DNA of 64,000 nucleotides from Actinophytocola sp044466355. Its GTDB lineage: Bacteria; Actinomycetota; Actinomycetes; Mycobacteriales; Pseudonocardiaceae. This document shows positions 1 through 8,641 of the stretch, one piece after another; position 1 is the stretch's first letter; every line of letters starts with the position of its first letter. Below the pieces are notes generated by a model. It made no database searches, was not told the origin of the DNA, and worked only from the letters and a program-made list of their open reading frames with translations. The translations under genes were made by a program, and so were the position numbers. The stretch spans positions 124,001 through 188,000 of the forward strand of contig NZ_JBITMQ010000006.1 in the NCBI RefSeq assembly GCF_044466355.1, in the 5' to 3' direction.

Positions 1-534
1 GAGGCCGCGCTCGGCGTGTCGATGCGCGTCGCGTGGCGGACGATGGTGCTGTCCACCCGCCCCTCGACGGAAGTGCTCTCGGTCGTGAACGAGGTGTTCA
101 CCCACGAGAGGTACCAGCCCAACCTGTTCACCACGCTCTGCATGCTCACCATCGACCCGGCCCGCACCACCGGCACGCTGCACCTCGTCGGGCACCCGCC
201 GCCGCTGCTGATCACCGGCGCGGACGTGCGTGAGCTGAAGGCGCCGGTCCGCACGCCGGTCGGCGTCGGCGACGGCGGCCGCTGGCCCGACTGCGAGGTC
301 GAGCTCGGCGAGGCGTGGACGATCCTGATGTACACCGACGGGCTCATCGAGGGCCGCGTCGGCACGGAACGCAGGCGGCTCGACGTCGACGGGCTCATCG
401 GGCTGGTCAACACCGGTCTCGCCGCGGGCCTGCGGGAGGCGGCGCTGCTCGACCACGTGATCAACCAGGTTCGTGAGCTCAACGGCGGCGACCTCGACGA
501 CGACCTGGCCGTGGTGGCACTGAGCCATGGCTGA
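1..534 (+). CDS. SpoIIE-family PP2C serine phosphatase, C-terminal part (5' end outside window)
   Basis: The reading frame is open from base 1, so the gene starts upstream; the GTG at 16 is internal. The visible 177 residues are the C-terminal half of a PPM/SpoIIE phosphatase domain, with GHPPPLLI and the metal-site stretch MYTDGLIEGR, followed by the usual helical tail ending DDDLAVVAL. Such enzymes dephosphorylate anti-sigma antagonists (STAS proteins) in partner-switching cascades; any sensor domain would lie in the missing part. The stop overlaps the next gene, a histidine kinase, by 8 nt, so the two are probably co-translated. The family is clear; the substrate is unknown. Confidence 0.9.
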   Translation, partial: EAALGVSMRVAWRTMVLSTRPSTEVLSVVNEVFTHERYQPNLFTTLCMLTIDPARTTGTLHLVGHPPPLLITGADVRELKAPVRTPVGVGDGGRWPDCEVELGEAWTILMYTDGLIEGRVGTERRRLDVDGLIGLVNTGLAAGLREAALLDHVINQVRELNGGDLDDDLAVVALSHG

Positions 535-2110
535 CGCGGCGCGCTGGCCACTGCGCCGCATCATCAACGTCAGCGTCGCCGCGCTGGGGGTGTTCCTCCT
601 GGCCGCCGTCATCGTCGGCGGGCTCGCGCTGCGGGGTCTCGGCGACGCCCGTGCGACCGTGGTCGGGCGCATCGACCCCGCGCTGCAGCAGGCGCTGCGG
701 CTCGAGTCCGCGCTCGTCGACCAGGAGACCGGCGTGCGGGACTACGTGCTGGGCGCCGACGAGGACGTGCTCAGCCGGTACACGTCGGGTCTGCGGGAGC
801 AGGACGCGGCCGTAGCGGCGCTGCGGCAGCTCCTCGCCGACCTGCCCGACGTGCAGGACGACCTCATGCGGGTCGTCGACCGCGCCGACGAGTGGCGCAC
901 CGAGTACGCCCAGCCGACGATGGTCGCGATCACGACCGGCAGAGGCGTCCCGTCGGACGCGACGATCGCCGAGGGCAGGGGCATCTTCGACCCCGTCCGG
1001 GACGCGCTCGGCAACCTCGAACGCGACCTCAACGCGGCCCGCATGGCCGCCACCGACGACCTCGAGAACACCGCGACCTCGGTGAACGGCGTGCTCATCG
1101 GCATCGCGGTCGCGTTCGCGATCGTCGTGGCGGTGCTCGCGATCGGGCTGCGGTTCGCGGCGATCCGGCCGGTGGCGCGGCTCGCCGAGGAGGTCCGGAC
1201 CGTCTCCCGGGGCGACTACGACCACCCGGTCGAGCAGAGCGGCCCGCGCGAGGTCCGCGAGCTGGGCGCGGACGTGAACGTGATGCGGGAGCGGATCCTC
1301 TCCGACCTGTCCGCGGTGCGGGTGGCGCACGCCGAGCTGGACGAGCGCACCAAGGACCTGGAACGGTCGAACGCGGAGCTGGAGCAGTTCGCCTACATCG
1401 CCTCCCACGACCTGCAGGAGCCGCTGCGGAAGGTGGCGAGCTTCTGCCAGCTGCTCGAACGCAGGTACAAGGGCAAGCTCGACGAGCGGGCCGACCAGTA
1501 CATCGCGTTCGCCGTGGACGGCGCGAAACGCATGCAGATCCTGATCAACGACCTGCTCGCGTTCAGCCGGGTCGGGCGGATCGTGCGCGAACCGGTCGAG
1601 GTGTCCTGCGACGCGGTGCTGGAGCAGGCGCTCGCCAACCTGGCGGACGCGATCGAGCGGACGGGGGCGACCGTCGTCTCCGACGACCTGCCGACCGTGT
1701 CGGCCGAGGTCCCGCTGCTCACGGCCGTGTTCCAGAACCTGATCAGCAACGCGCTCAAGTTCCGCGGCGAGGACCCGCCGAAGGTGTCGATCACGGTCCG
1801 CCGCGACGACGGTTTCTGGGAGTTCGCGGTCGCCGACAACGGGATCGGCATCGACCCCGAGTACGCCGAGCGGATCTTCGTGATCTTCCAGCGGCTGCAC
1901 AACAAAGCCGACTATCCGGGCACCGGGATCGGACTGGCGATGTGCCGCAAGATCGTCGAGTATCACGGTGGCGCGATTTGGCTGGACAAGAATGTGGAAT
2001 CCGGGTCGCGGTTCTGCTTCACTCTGCCGGTGATCGGCGCCGACCGTGCCAGTGACACCGCCGGCGACACCGCCAGCGACACCGCCGACGACAAGGACAC
2101 CGATGGCTGA
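527..2110 (+). CDS. CHASE3-HAMP sensor histidine kinase, bacteriophytochrome-type kinase core
   Basis: 527 aa. TM1 (about 13-35) and TM2 (about 186-210) flank an extracytoplasmic CHASE3-like helical domain (LRLESALVDQETGVRDY), followed by HAMP (about 211-262) and a short coiled coil. The DHp H-box is YIASHDLQEPLRK with H294 as phospho-acceptor. The ATPase has an N-box (NLISNALKF), a G1 box (DNGIGI), an F-box-like FVIFQRLH and a G2 box (GTGIGLAMCRKIVE). The core resembles cyanobacterial Cph1-type kinases that pair with small stand-alone regulators, which is what the next gene encodes. It starts in an ATGGCTGA overlap with the phosphatase gene. The stimulus is unknown. Confidence 0.93.
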   Translation: MADAARWPLRRIINVSVAALGVFLLAAVIVGGLALRGLGDARATVVGRIDPALQQALRLESALVDQETGVRDYVLGADEDVLSRYTSGLREQDAAVAALRQLLADLPDVQDDLMRVVDRADEWRTEYAQPTMVAITTGRGVPSDATIAEGRGIFDPVRDALGNLERDLNAARMAATDDLENTATSVNGVLIGIAVAFAIVVAVLAIGLRFAAIRPVARLAEEVRTVSRGDYDHPVEQSGPREVRELGADVNVMRERILSDLSAVRVAHAELDERTKDLERSNAELEQFAYIASHDLQEPLRKVASFCQLLERRYKGKLDERADQYIAFAVDGAKRMQILINDLLAFSRVGRIVREPVEVSCDAVLEQALANLADAIERTGATVVSDDLPTVSAEVPLLTAVFQNLISNALKFRGEDPPKVSITVRRDDGFWEFAVADNGIGIDPEYAERIFVIFQRLHNKADYPGTGIGLAMCRKIVEYHGGAIWLDKNVESGSRFCFTLPVIGADRASDTAGDTASDTADDKDTDG

Positions 2111-2546
2111 CCCCACCCCGCTCGACGTGATCGACGTGCTGCTCGTCGAGGACGACGACGGCGACGTGCTGATGACGCGTGAGGCGTTCGAGCACCACAA
2201 GATCCGCAACCACCTGCACGTGGTGCGCGACGGTGAGGAGGCGCTGCGGTTCCTGCGGCGCGAGGGGGAGCACGCTGACGCGCCGCGGCCGGGCCTGATC
2301 CTCCTCGACCTGAACCTGCCGCGCGTGGACGGTCGGGAGGTCCTCGCCGAGCTGAAGGCCGACCCGGAGCTGCGGGTGATCCCCGTGGTGGTCCTGACGA
2401 CCTCGGAGGCGGAGGAGGACATCCTCCGCAGCTACACGCTCCACGCCAACGCGTACGTGAGCAAGCCGGTCGACTTCGACCGGTTCATCGACGTCATCCG
2501 TCAGATCGACGACTTCTTCGTGACGGTGGTGAAGCTACCGGGATGA
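2103..2546 (+). CDS. Single-domain response regulator (Rcp1-like)
   Basis: 147 aa, a receiver domain only with no output domain. Acidic pocket EDDD (16-19), phospho-acceptor D69 in LILLDLNLP, T99/T100 switch residue and K121 in VSKPVD are all present. The length and the long loop between beta2 and alpha2 match Rcp1-type partners of phytochrome-like kinases. The ATG at 2103 was chosen over upstream in-frame codons because it recreates the same ATGGCTGA overlap seen at the previous junction; the upstream extension is low-complexity Pro/Thr. It probably receives phosphate from the preceding kinase and signals by protein contact. Confidence 0.93.
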   Translation: MADPTPLDVIDVLLVEDDDGDVLMTREAFEHHKIRNHLHVVRDGEEALRFLRREGEHADAPRPGLILLDLNLPRVDGREVLAELKADPELRVIPVVVLTTSEAEEDILRSYTLHANAYVSKPVDFDRFIDVIRQIDDFFVTVVKLPG

Positions 2547-2977
2547 TCGAGCTGCCGGACGCCTTCTGGGAGGTCCGGTACGTCGGCGCCCGCTACCCGG
2601 GCTCGCGTGCGGTGCTGGCACGGCCCGGCCTGGCGGACGGCGCGAACTGCCAGCTGTTCGCGTACGAGGTGCTGCGGCACTTCGGTTACGACCCGCCGGA
2701 CCTGCGCTCGAGCGAGCTGTGGGACGACGTGAAGTCGACACAGCGGGTCGCGGCGCCGCGCCCGCTCGACCTGGTGCTGGTGAACTCGTCGAAGGACGCG
2801 TGGGGCGCGCACATCGGCGTCTGGGCGGGGCAGCACGGCGGCGAGGACAAGGTGCTGCACCTGTGCGCGGAGGCCAGGCGGCCCGCGTTGTGGACGCTGG
2901 CGATGTTCGCCGCCCGGCCGAGCTACCGGCAGCTGATCGGCTTCAAACGGGTCGTGGCCCGGTTTGCCCGGCACTGA
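2543..2977 (+). CDS. Small papain-fold-like (NlpC/P60-like) protein, function unknown
   Basis: 144 aa, ATGA overlap with the response regulator, so it is the fourth gene of the signalling cassette. No signal peptide is visible. Cys36 opens a helix (ANCQLFAYEVLRHFG) and is followed by GAHIGVWAG with H90 and VLHLC with H106, an arrangement reminiscent of NlpC/P60 cysteine peptidases (Cys-helix, then His on a strand). The resemblance is a motif reading only. A cytoplasmic peptidase or amidase-like role coupled to the two-component system is possible; an inactive papain-like fold is the alternative. Confidence 0.7.
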   Translation: MIELPDAFWEVRYVGARYPGSRAVLARPGLADGANCQLFAYEVLRHFGYDPPDLRSSELWDDVKSTQRVAAPRPLDLVLVNSSKDAWGAHIGVWAGQHGGEDKVLHLCAEARRPALWTLAMFAARPSYRQLIGFKRVVARFARH

Positions 2978-3015
2978 GGCGGGTACCTGGAGTTCTCCGA
3001 CGCTGGAGGACTGTC

Positions 3016-3489
3016 ATGATCGACGTGACCGAGCGGATCGCCGCGTCGCCGGAGCAGGTGTGGGCGGTGCTGGCCACCGGGTGGACGTACTCGGGCTGGG
3101 TGGTCGGCGCATCGCACGTGCGGGCGGTCGACCCCGGCTGGCCCGCGGTCGGCACCCGCGTCCACCACAGCGTCGGGCCCTGGCCGCTGGTCACGAACGA
3201 CGCGACGGAGGTTCTCGGCGTCGAGCCGGGCCGGTGGCTGGAGCTGGACGCCCGCCTGTGGCCGTTCGGCGCCGCGCGTGTGCGACTGGAGCTGTCAGCG
3301 ACCGACGGTGGCACTGGTAGCGGCACTGGTGGCGGCACGGACGTTCTCATGTCCGAGCAGGTCGTGCGCGGTCCGGCCGCGCTGCTGCCGAAGCCGCTGC
3401 AGGCCGCGCTGCTCATCCCGCGCAACCGCGAGTCGCTGTCCCGGCTCGCCGACCTCGCCGCCGCCGGGGTCGGCTCGCGCCAGCCGTGA
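3016..3489 (+). CDS. SRPBCC (polyketide cyclase/dehydrase-like) family protein
   Basis: 157 aa. The N-terminus IDVTERIAASPEQVWAVLA is the classical first strand and helix of START/SRPBCC lipid-binding domains, and the C-terminal helix (RESLSRLADLAA) is also typical. A GGAGGA ribosome-binding site lies at 3005-3010, 5 nt before the ATG. A Gly/Thr-rich insert sits between beta strands at about residues 96-110. Such proteins bind small hydrophobic ligands; no ligand can be assigned. It follows the cassette by 38 nt and may be a separate unit or its last gene. Confidence 0.85.
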   Translation: MIDVTERIAASPEQVWAVLATGWTYSGWVVGASHVRAVDPGWPAVGTRVHHSVGPWPLVTNDATEVLGVEPGRWLELDARLWPFGAARVRLELSATDGGTGSGTGGGTDVLMSEQVVRGPAALLPKPLQAALLIPRNRESLSRLADLAAAGVGSRQP

Positions 3490-3499
3490 TGTCCATGTG

Positions 3500-5080
3500 C
3501 TACCGGTAGATCAATGTATGCGCTGCCGAGATGACGCCGCGGTAGCCCGGGACCCGGTCCCTCGCCAGCGCCGCCTTCGCCGCGTTCGCCCCGGCGCCGC
3601 CGTGCACGCCGCCCCCGGGGTGCGCCGCCGCGCCCGCCAGGTACAGGCGGTCGACCACCGTGTCCGCGCGGCCGAGCCCGGGGACCGGGCGGAACACCAG
3701 CTGCTGGTGGACCGCGGACGTGCCGCTGTTGATCGCGCCCTCGACCAGACCGGGGTTGTGCGCGGCCAGCTCGGCCGGACCCGCGATCGCACGGCCGACG
3801 ATCCGCGAGCGAAAACCCGGCGCCTGGTCCTCGATGACCTGCTCGATCCGGTCCGCCCGCCGCTTGAGCCGCGACTCCGACCACGTCTCACCCCGCGGCA
3901 CGTGCGTGTACGCCCACACCGCCTCCGTGCCATCGGGAGAGCGGGACGGGTCGGCCGTGGTCATCTGCCCGAGCAACAGGAACGGGTTGCGCGGCACCCG
4001 GCCGCACGCGAGGTCGTTCGCGACCCCGGCGAGCCCGTTCACGTCCGCGCCCAGGTGCACGGTGCCCGCCCCGCCGACCCCGGGCGCCGTCCACGGGATC
4101 GGGCCCGACAGCGCCCAGTCCACCTTGATGGTGGCGTCGTCCCACACGAAGTCGTCGAGGTCGCGCACCAGCCGCGCGGGCAGGTGCGTCTCACCCACCA
4201 TCTCCCGGTACAGCACCGGCGCCTGCACGTCGGCGAGCACGGCCCGTCGCGCCCTGACCACGTGCCCGTCCGCGTCCCGCACCCCGAGCGCCTGCCCGCC
4301 CGCGACGACCACGGACGTGATCGGCCTGCCGCAGTCGAGCCTGCCGTCGCGGGTGGACAGTCGGCGCACCAGCGCGTCCGTGAGCTTTCCGGCGCCGCCC
4401 GCGGGCACCGGGAACCCGACCTCCTGGCCGAGCATCGTCAGCAGCCACCCGAAGATCCCCGAGCCCGCGTTGTCCGGTCCGAGGTCGGTGTGCATGGCGT
4501 TGCCCGTGAACAGCGCGCGTGCGCCGTCGCCGGCGAAGCGCTCGCCGGTCAGCGTCCGCACCGGCAGGACGGCCATCCGCGCGAACCGCAGCATCCCGCC
4601 CGCGCCGAGCCGTCTGGCGAGCCGGGCCGCCGCGCGGACGGGTGGGAACGGGGTGAGGACCGCGTCGAGCACGTCGTCGCGGACCCGTTGCCAGTAGGCG
4701 AACTCGGCGTGCCAGGCGTCCGCGTCGGCGGCCGCGAACTCCGCCACCGCCTTCGCGGTCTCCTCGATGTCGCGCGACAGCACCACGTGCCTGCCGTCCG
4801 GGAAGACGTGCGCCAGCACGGACGGCGCGTGCCGCCACGTCAGTCCGTGCTCCTCCAGCCCCAGGGACAGCAACGCGGGCGAGGCGGCGGCGAGCGGGTA
4901 GAACGCGCTGCACAGGTCGGCGACGTACCCGGGTGCGGCCACCTCGCCGGAGGCCACGGCGCCGCCCGGGGCGTCGGTCGCCTCGCAGACGAGCACCCGC
5001 CACCCCGCGTCAGCTAGAAGGTTGGCGGCCACCAACCCGTTGTGGCCTGCGCCGATCACCACGGCGTCGACATCGTCCAT
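3500..5080 (-). CDS. CrtI-like FAD-dependent oxidoreductase (phytoene dehydrogenase superfamily)
   Basis: 526 aa. The N-terminus VDAVVIGAGHNGLVAANLLADAG is the Rossmann GxGxxG dinucleotide fold, with the C-terminal FAD segment YLAGAAAHPGGGVHGGAGANAA closing the site. The overall plan matches the CrtI/PYROXD2-like amine oxidase group, which desaturates or isomerises hydrophobic substrates. No carotenoid genes lie nearby, so carotenoid chemistry is not implied. The start at 5080 (MDDVDAVV) is preferred over an upstream ATG at 5128 because the fold begins there. It converges on the SRPBCC gene and is divergent from the kinase at 5155. Confidence 0.88.
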   Translation of the reverse strand: MDDVDAVVIGAGHNGLVAANLLADAGWRVLVCEATDAPGGAVASGEVAAPGYVADLCSAFYPLAAASPALLSLGLEEHGLTWRHAPSVLAHVFPDGRHVVLSRDIEETAKAVAEFAAADADAWHAEFAYWQRVRDDVLDAVLTPFPPVRAAARLARRLGAGGMLRFARMAVLPVRTLTGERFAGDGARALFTGNAMHTDLGPDNAGSGIFGWLLTMLGQEVGFPVPAGGAGKLTDALVRRLSTRDGRLDCGRPITSVVVAGGQALGVRDADGHVVRARRAVLADVQAPVLYREMVGETHLPARLVRDLDDFVWDDATIKVDWALSGPIPWTAPGVGGAGTVHLGADVNGLAGVANDLACGRVPRNPFLLLGQMTTADPSRSPDGTEAVWAYTHVPRGETWSESRLKRRADRIEQVIEDQAPGFRSRIVGRAIAGPAELAAHNPGLVEGAINSGTSAVHQQLVFRPVPGLGRADTVVDRLYLAGAAAHPGGGVHGGAGANAAKAALARDRVPGYRGVISAAHTLIYR

Positions 5081-5154
5081 CAGCGCCTCCCTCACACGAG
5101 TGATTACCCCGCACACGTCAGTTTCCACGTGGCAACGCCGGGTACACGAAGATC

Positions 5155-6012
5155 GTGTCCACGAACACTGTTATCGACCACCGTTACCGGCTGGGCCCGC
5201 GGCTCGGCGGGGGCGGCACGGCGGACGTGTTCGAGGCCCGCGATCTGCGCCTCGCGCGGCGGGTGGCGGTGAAGAGCTGTCGCTCCGCACACGCCCCGCT
5301 CGATCTCGTCGCGGAGGCCGAGCTCCTCGCCGGACTGTCGCACCCTGGGCTGCTGACCCTCTTCGACTTCGGCTTCGACGGGCCGCGTCCGTTCCTCGTG
5401 CTGCAACTCGCAGCCGGCGGGACGTTGCGCGACCGGCTCGACAGCGGGCCCATGCTCCCGGACCGGGTGGCGGAGATCGGCGCGGTGATCGCCGACGTGC
5501 TGTCCTATGTGCACGGTGAGGGCATCGTGCACCGCGACGTGACGCCCGCCAACGTGCTGTTCGACGACGAGGGCGAGTGCTACCTCGCCGACTTCGGGGT
5601 CGCGGGCTCGTCCGGCGACACCGACGCGAACGTCCACGGCACGGCCTCCTACCTCGCGCCGGAACAGGTGACCGGTGGCGAGATCGAACCCGTGGTGGAC
5701 GTGTACTCACTCGGACTGGTGCTGCTCGAATGCCTGACCGGAGAGGTCGAGTTTCCCGGCGACGGCAAGGAGGCGGCGACCGCACGGCTCGTCCACCGCC
5801 CGAAGGTCCCCGGCGCGTGGGGCAGGGCGTGGCGCGCGGTGCTCACCGCGATGACCGACGTCGACCCCGCGAAGCGCCCCGTCGCCGCGACGTGCGCGAC
5901 CCTGCTGCGGGCGCTGTGCACCGGTGAACGGGTGCCGCTGGCCGAGCTGCCCGCCCGGCCCAGGTCGTGGTTCGGGACGTTCGCGTCCGCCGCCTGCAAC
6001 GCCATGCTGTGA
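5155..6012 (+). CDS. Soluble Ser/Thr protein kinase (PknB-type, no transmembrane segment)
   Basis: 285 aa, GTG start. Kinase subdomains in order: Gly-rich loop LGGGGTADVFEA (17-28), ATP-binding K40 (VAVK), HRD catalytic loop (H126-R127-D128), DFG (D146) and APE (168-170). The catalytic-loop lysine of HRDxKPxN is Thr130 here (HRDVTPANVLF), while the Asn is kept. There is no juxtamembrane helix or PASTA region after the short C-lobe, so it is cytoplasmic. It ends 3 nt before the convergent aminotransferase gene. Activity is likely but the K-to-T change may lower it. Confidence 0.9.
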   Translation: MSTNTVIDHRYRLGPRLGGGGTADVFEARDLRLARRVAVKSCRSAHAPLDLVAEAELLAGLSHPGLLTLFDFGFDGPRPFLVLQLAAGGTLRDRLDSGPMLPDRVAEIGAVIADVLSYVHGEGIVHRDVTPANVLFDDEGECYLADFGVAGSSGDTDANVHGTASYLAPEQVTGGEIEPVVDVYSLGLVLLECLTGEVEFPGDGKEAATARLVHRPKVPGAWGRAWRAVLTAMTDVDPAKRPVAATCATLLRALCTGERVPLAELPARPRSWFGTFASAACNAML

Positions 6013-6015
6013 CCG

Positions 6016-7368
6016 CTACAGCCGGTTCGACGCCTCCGACAGCACCGCGCGCAGGATCTCCTCGATCTCGGCGAACTGCGGTTCCTCGCACGTCAGTGGC
6101 GGCGCGAGCTGCACGACGGGGTCACCGCGGTCGTCGGCGCGGCAGTACAGGCCCGCGTCGAACAGCGCCTTGGACAGGTAGCCGCGCAGCAGCCGCTCGG
6201 ACTCGGCCTCGTCGAAGGTTTCCTTGGTGGCCTTGTCCTTCACCAGCTCGATGCCGAAGAAGTAGCCGTCGCCGCGCACGTCCCCCACGATCGGCAGGTC
6301 GCCCAGCCGTTCCAGGTAGGACCGGAAGAGGTCGCTGTTGCGGCGCACGTGCGCGTTGAGGTCCTCGCGGACGAACAGGTCGAGGTTCGCGAGCGCCACC
6401 GCACTCGCGACCGGGTGCCCGCCGAACGTGACGCCGTGGGCGAACGTGTTGGCGCCGTGCCGGAAGGGCTCGGCGAGGCGGTCGCTGACCAGCATGGCGC
6501 CGAGCGGGACGTACCCACTGGTCAGGCCCTTGGCGCAGGTGATGATGTCGGGCTGGTAGCCGTAGCGGGAGGCGCCGAAGTACTCACCGAGCCTGCCGAA
6601 CGCGCAGATCACCTCGTCGGACACGAGCAGCACGTCGTGCCGGTCGCAGATCTCGCGGACACGCTGGAAGTAGCCGGGCGGCGGCGGGAAGCACCCACCC
6701 GCGTTCTGGACCGGTTCGAGGTAGACGGCGGCGATCGTGTCGGCGCCCTCGAACAGGATGGCCTCCTCGATCCGGTCGGCGGCCCAGCGGCCGAACGCCT
6801 CCGCGTCCGTGCCGTCGGGACCCGCCGTGCCGTCCGGGGCGCGGTAGAGGTTGGTGTTCGGGACCCGGATGGTCGAGGGGACCAGGGGTTCGAAGTCGGC
6901 CTTCAGACCGGGGAGACCGGTGATCGACAGTGCGCCCATGGAGGTGCCGTGGTAGGCGATCGCCCTGGAGATGACCTTGTGTTTCGTCGGTTTGCCGGTC
7001 AGCCTGAAGTAGGCGCGGGCCAGCTTCCACGCGCTCTCGACGGCTTCGGAACCGCCGGTGGTGAAGAAGACCGTGTCGAGGTCGCCCGGCGTGAGGGTCG
7101 CGAGCCGCTCGGCCAGCTCGACGGCCTTGGGGTGGGCGTAGGACCAGATCGGGAAGTAGGCCAGTTCGCGGGCCTGCTTGGCCGCGGCCTCGGCCAGCTC
7201 CTCCCGGCCGTGGCCGACCTGGACGACGAACAGCCCGGACAGGCCGTCGAGGTACCGCTTGCCGTTCGTGTCCCAGATGTAGGGGCCTTCGCCGCGTGCG
7301 ATGGTCGGCACGGGGGAGTCGGCGTAGGACGACATGCGGGTGAAGTGCATCCAGAGGTTGTCGGCCAT
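6016..7368 (-). CDS. Class III omega-aminotransferase, probably putrescine/polyamine:pyruvate type
   Basis: 450 aa PLP fold-type I enzyme. Visible features: FFTTGGSEAVESAWKLAR phosphate-binding region, YHGTSMGALS, LLVSDEVICAFGRLG with the PLP-pyridine Asp, and K280 (TCAKGLTSG) as Schiff-base lysine. The N-terminal HFTRM and aromatic-rich start are typical of the SpuC/YgjG-like subgroup acting on putrescine or related omega-amines. Its neighbours (Lrp regulator, PotDABC-like importer and an aminobutyraldehyde-type dehydrogenase at 14351) support polyamine catabolism; beta-alanine:pyruvate transaminase is the alternative. Start 7368 gives MADNLWMHF. Confidence 0.88.
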   Translation of the reverse strand: MADNLWMHFTRMSSYADSPVPTIARGEGPYIWDTNGKRYLDGLSGLFVVQVGHGREELAEAAAKQARELAYFPIWSYAHPKAVELAERLATLTPGDLDTVFFTTGGSEAVESAWKLARAYFRLTGKPTKHKVISRAIAYHGTSMGALSITGLPGLKADFEPLVPSTIRVPNTNLYRAPDGTAGPDGTDAEAFGRWAADRIEEAILFEGADTIAAVYLEPVQNAGGCFPPPPGYFQRVREICDRHDVLLVSDEVICAFGRLGEYFGASRYGYQPDIITCAKGLTSGYVPLGAMLVSDRLAEPFRHGANTFAHGVTFGGHPVASAVALANLDLFVREDLNAHVRRNSDLFRSYLERLGDLPIVGDVRGDGYFFGIELVKDKATKETFDEAESERLLRGYLSKALFDAGLYCRADDRGDPVVQLAPPLTCEEPQFAEIEEILRAVLSEASNRL

Positions 7369-8086
7369 GCTTGCGATTACCGCATACTTTCGGTGGGTCG
7401 GCAAGTGATTGCCTCTGTGAGGTGGTCTGCTGGCGACGGAATCCGCAGTAGCCCTCCGGGGGGGCCTCGCCGGACGGGCTGATCTCGGGGAGGGCAGGCA
7501 GGTCGTCTTTGTGGGCTTTCGCCCGGCTTTGCGCGGGCCTGATCGCCGAAAAGGGAGATCCTTGCTCATATCCGGGTGGGACGTTCCCAAAAAGACGATC
7601 ATGGTCCGGCCACCTCGAACCCGAATCCGCCGATGATCATGCTCGGTTGTGTATGGGGCGGTTTCCCTCCGGGGGGTCCTCGCCGGACGGGCTGATCTCG
7701 GGGAGGGGGCCTCACGATTTTGGCTTGTTGAGATTTGGCGAGGATGGGTCTGCCTGCCCTCCCGTCGACCTCCCTCCGGGCTATCACACCGCGTCAAGGG
7801 GCCAGTGTTTCGGGCACCGGGTGCTTCGGGCAGGCCCCTTGACCCGGCGTGATCGGGCTTCGCCAGGTCGACGGGAGGGCAGGCAGGCTGTCTTTGTGGG
7901 CTGGCGCCCGGCTTGTGCACGGGGCTGGGGCCCGCTTCGCGGGCCTCGGGCGCTGCGCGCCCGGGACCGGTGCTGCTGCGAAGCGGGCCTGATCAGGCCG
8001 CGCTTGCCGCAGGTCCGGAACCACCACGTTGACCACCGGTGGATCCAGGCTCAACGTCACAAACGTGGCGTTCGTGGTGTTGGTGG
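7369..8086. repeat. Gene-free region packed with direct and inverted repeats
   Basis: About 720 bp without a convincing gene; one long open frame through it has no family features. A 43-bp direct repeat with a single mismatch occurs at 7452-7494 and 7665-7707. A second motif starting GGGCAGGCAGG and running through CTTTGTGGGC occurs at about 7492 and 7876. Perfect 22-nt arms at 7750-7771 and 7865-7886 form the base of an imperfect inverted repeat that continues inward through GCGTCAAGGGGCC / GGCCCCTTGAC. These look like dispersed actinomycete intergenic repeats piled up upstream of the aminotransferase gene. Confidence 0.7.
7750..7886. repeat. Long imperfect inverted repeat with perfect 22-nt ends
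   Basis: The left end at 7750-7771 (starts CTGCCTGCCC, ends GTCGACCT) is the exact reverse complement of 7865-7886. Pairing resumes inward, for example GGGGCC around 7798-7803 with GGCCCC around 7833-7838, giving arms of more than 50 nt around a loop containing CACCGGGTG. It could form a cruciform or, if transcribed, a strong hairpin. It lies between the aminotransferase promoter side and the 3' end of the lrp gene, so a terminator role for lrp or a mobile-repeat origin are both possible. Confidence 0.7.
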
Positions 8087-8533
8087 TCAGGTTGTGCCCC
8101 ATGAGTAGGTTTGTTTGCGGAGTTTCAGGTACATGAAGGCTTCCGTGCTGGCTACGCCTGGTACCGCGCGGATCTCTTTCAGGATTTCCAGTAGGTGGTC
8201 GTCGTTGCGGGCTACCACCTCGGCCAGTAGGTCGAAGGAGCCTGCCGTGATGACCACGTAGTCGACCGCCGGGATCTCGGCCAGGCGGTCGGCGGTTTCC
8301 TCCATGTCCGCGGACGTGCGGATGCCGACCATTGCCTGGCGGGGGAAGCCCAGTTGCAGTGGGTCGGTCACCGCCACTATCTGCATCACGCCCGCGTCCA
8401 GTAGGCGTTGCACGCGTTGTCGGACCGCTGCTTCGGAGAGTCCTACCGCGCGGCCGATCGTGGCGTACGGCCTGCGGCCGTCCTCCTGCAGCTGTTCGAT
8501 GATCGCCTTGGAGACGTTGTCCAGATCCGCCAT
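8087..8533 (-). CDS. Lrp/AsnC-family transcriptional regulator
   Basis: 148 aa. An N-terminal winged helix-turn-helix (IIEQLQEDGRRPYATIGRAVGLSEAAVRQRVQRL) is followed by a RAM/AsnC ligand-binding beta-alpha-beta domain (AMVGIRT through VVITAGSFDLLAEVV). An SD-like GGAGGG precedes the ATG at 8533. It is divergent from the potD-like gene with 108 bp between the starts, where TTCG-TCG-CGAA at 8570-8580 and further short palindromes could be its operator. By position it probably controls the polyamine transporter operon in response to an amine or amino acid. Confidence 0.92.
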   Translation of the reverse strand: MADLDNVSKAIIEQLQEDGRRPYATIGRAVGLSEAAVRQRVQRLLDAGVMQIVAVTDPLQLGFPRQAMVGIRTSADMEETADRLAEIPAVDYVVITAGSFDLLAEVVARNDDHLLEILKEIRAVPGVASTEAFMYLKLRKQTYSWGTT

Positions 8534-8641
8534 TCAGTCCCTCCTGATACAGCGAAGAGTCTTACGCAATTCGTCGCGAAACGCGAATGTGACAACGGAA
8601 TCCCTTGTTCAGCGGCGTGTCGCGTGTCACTATCGGTCGCC

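Noticed and set aside
479..2422. 647-codon open frame on the minus strand.
   Set aside because: It is antisense to the kinase and response regulator, and its Arg/His/Pro-rich product has no domain; a typical high-GC shadow frame.
7509..8108. 199-codon open frame across the repeat block.
   Set aside because: Product lacks any family feature, and the frame is made of repeated and palindromic DNA.
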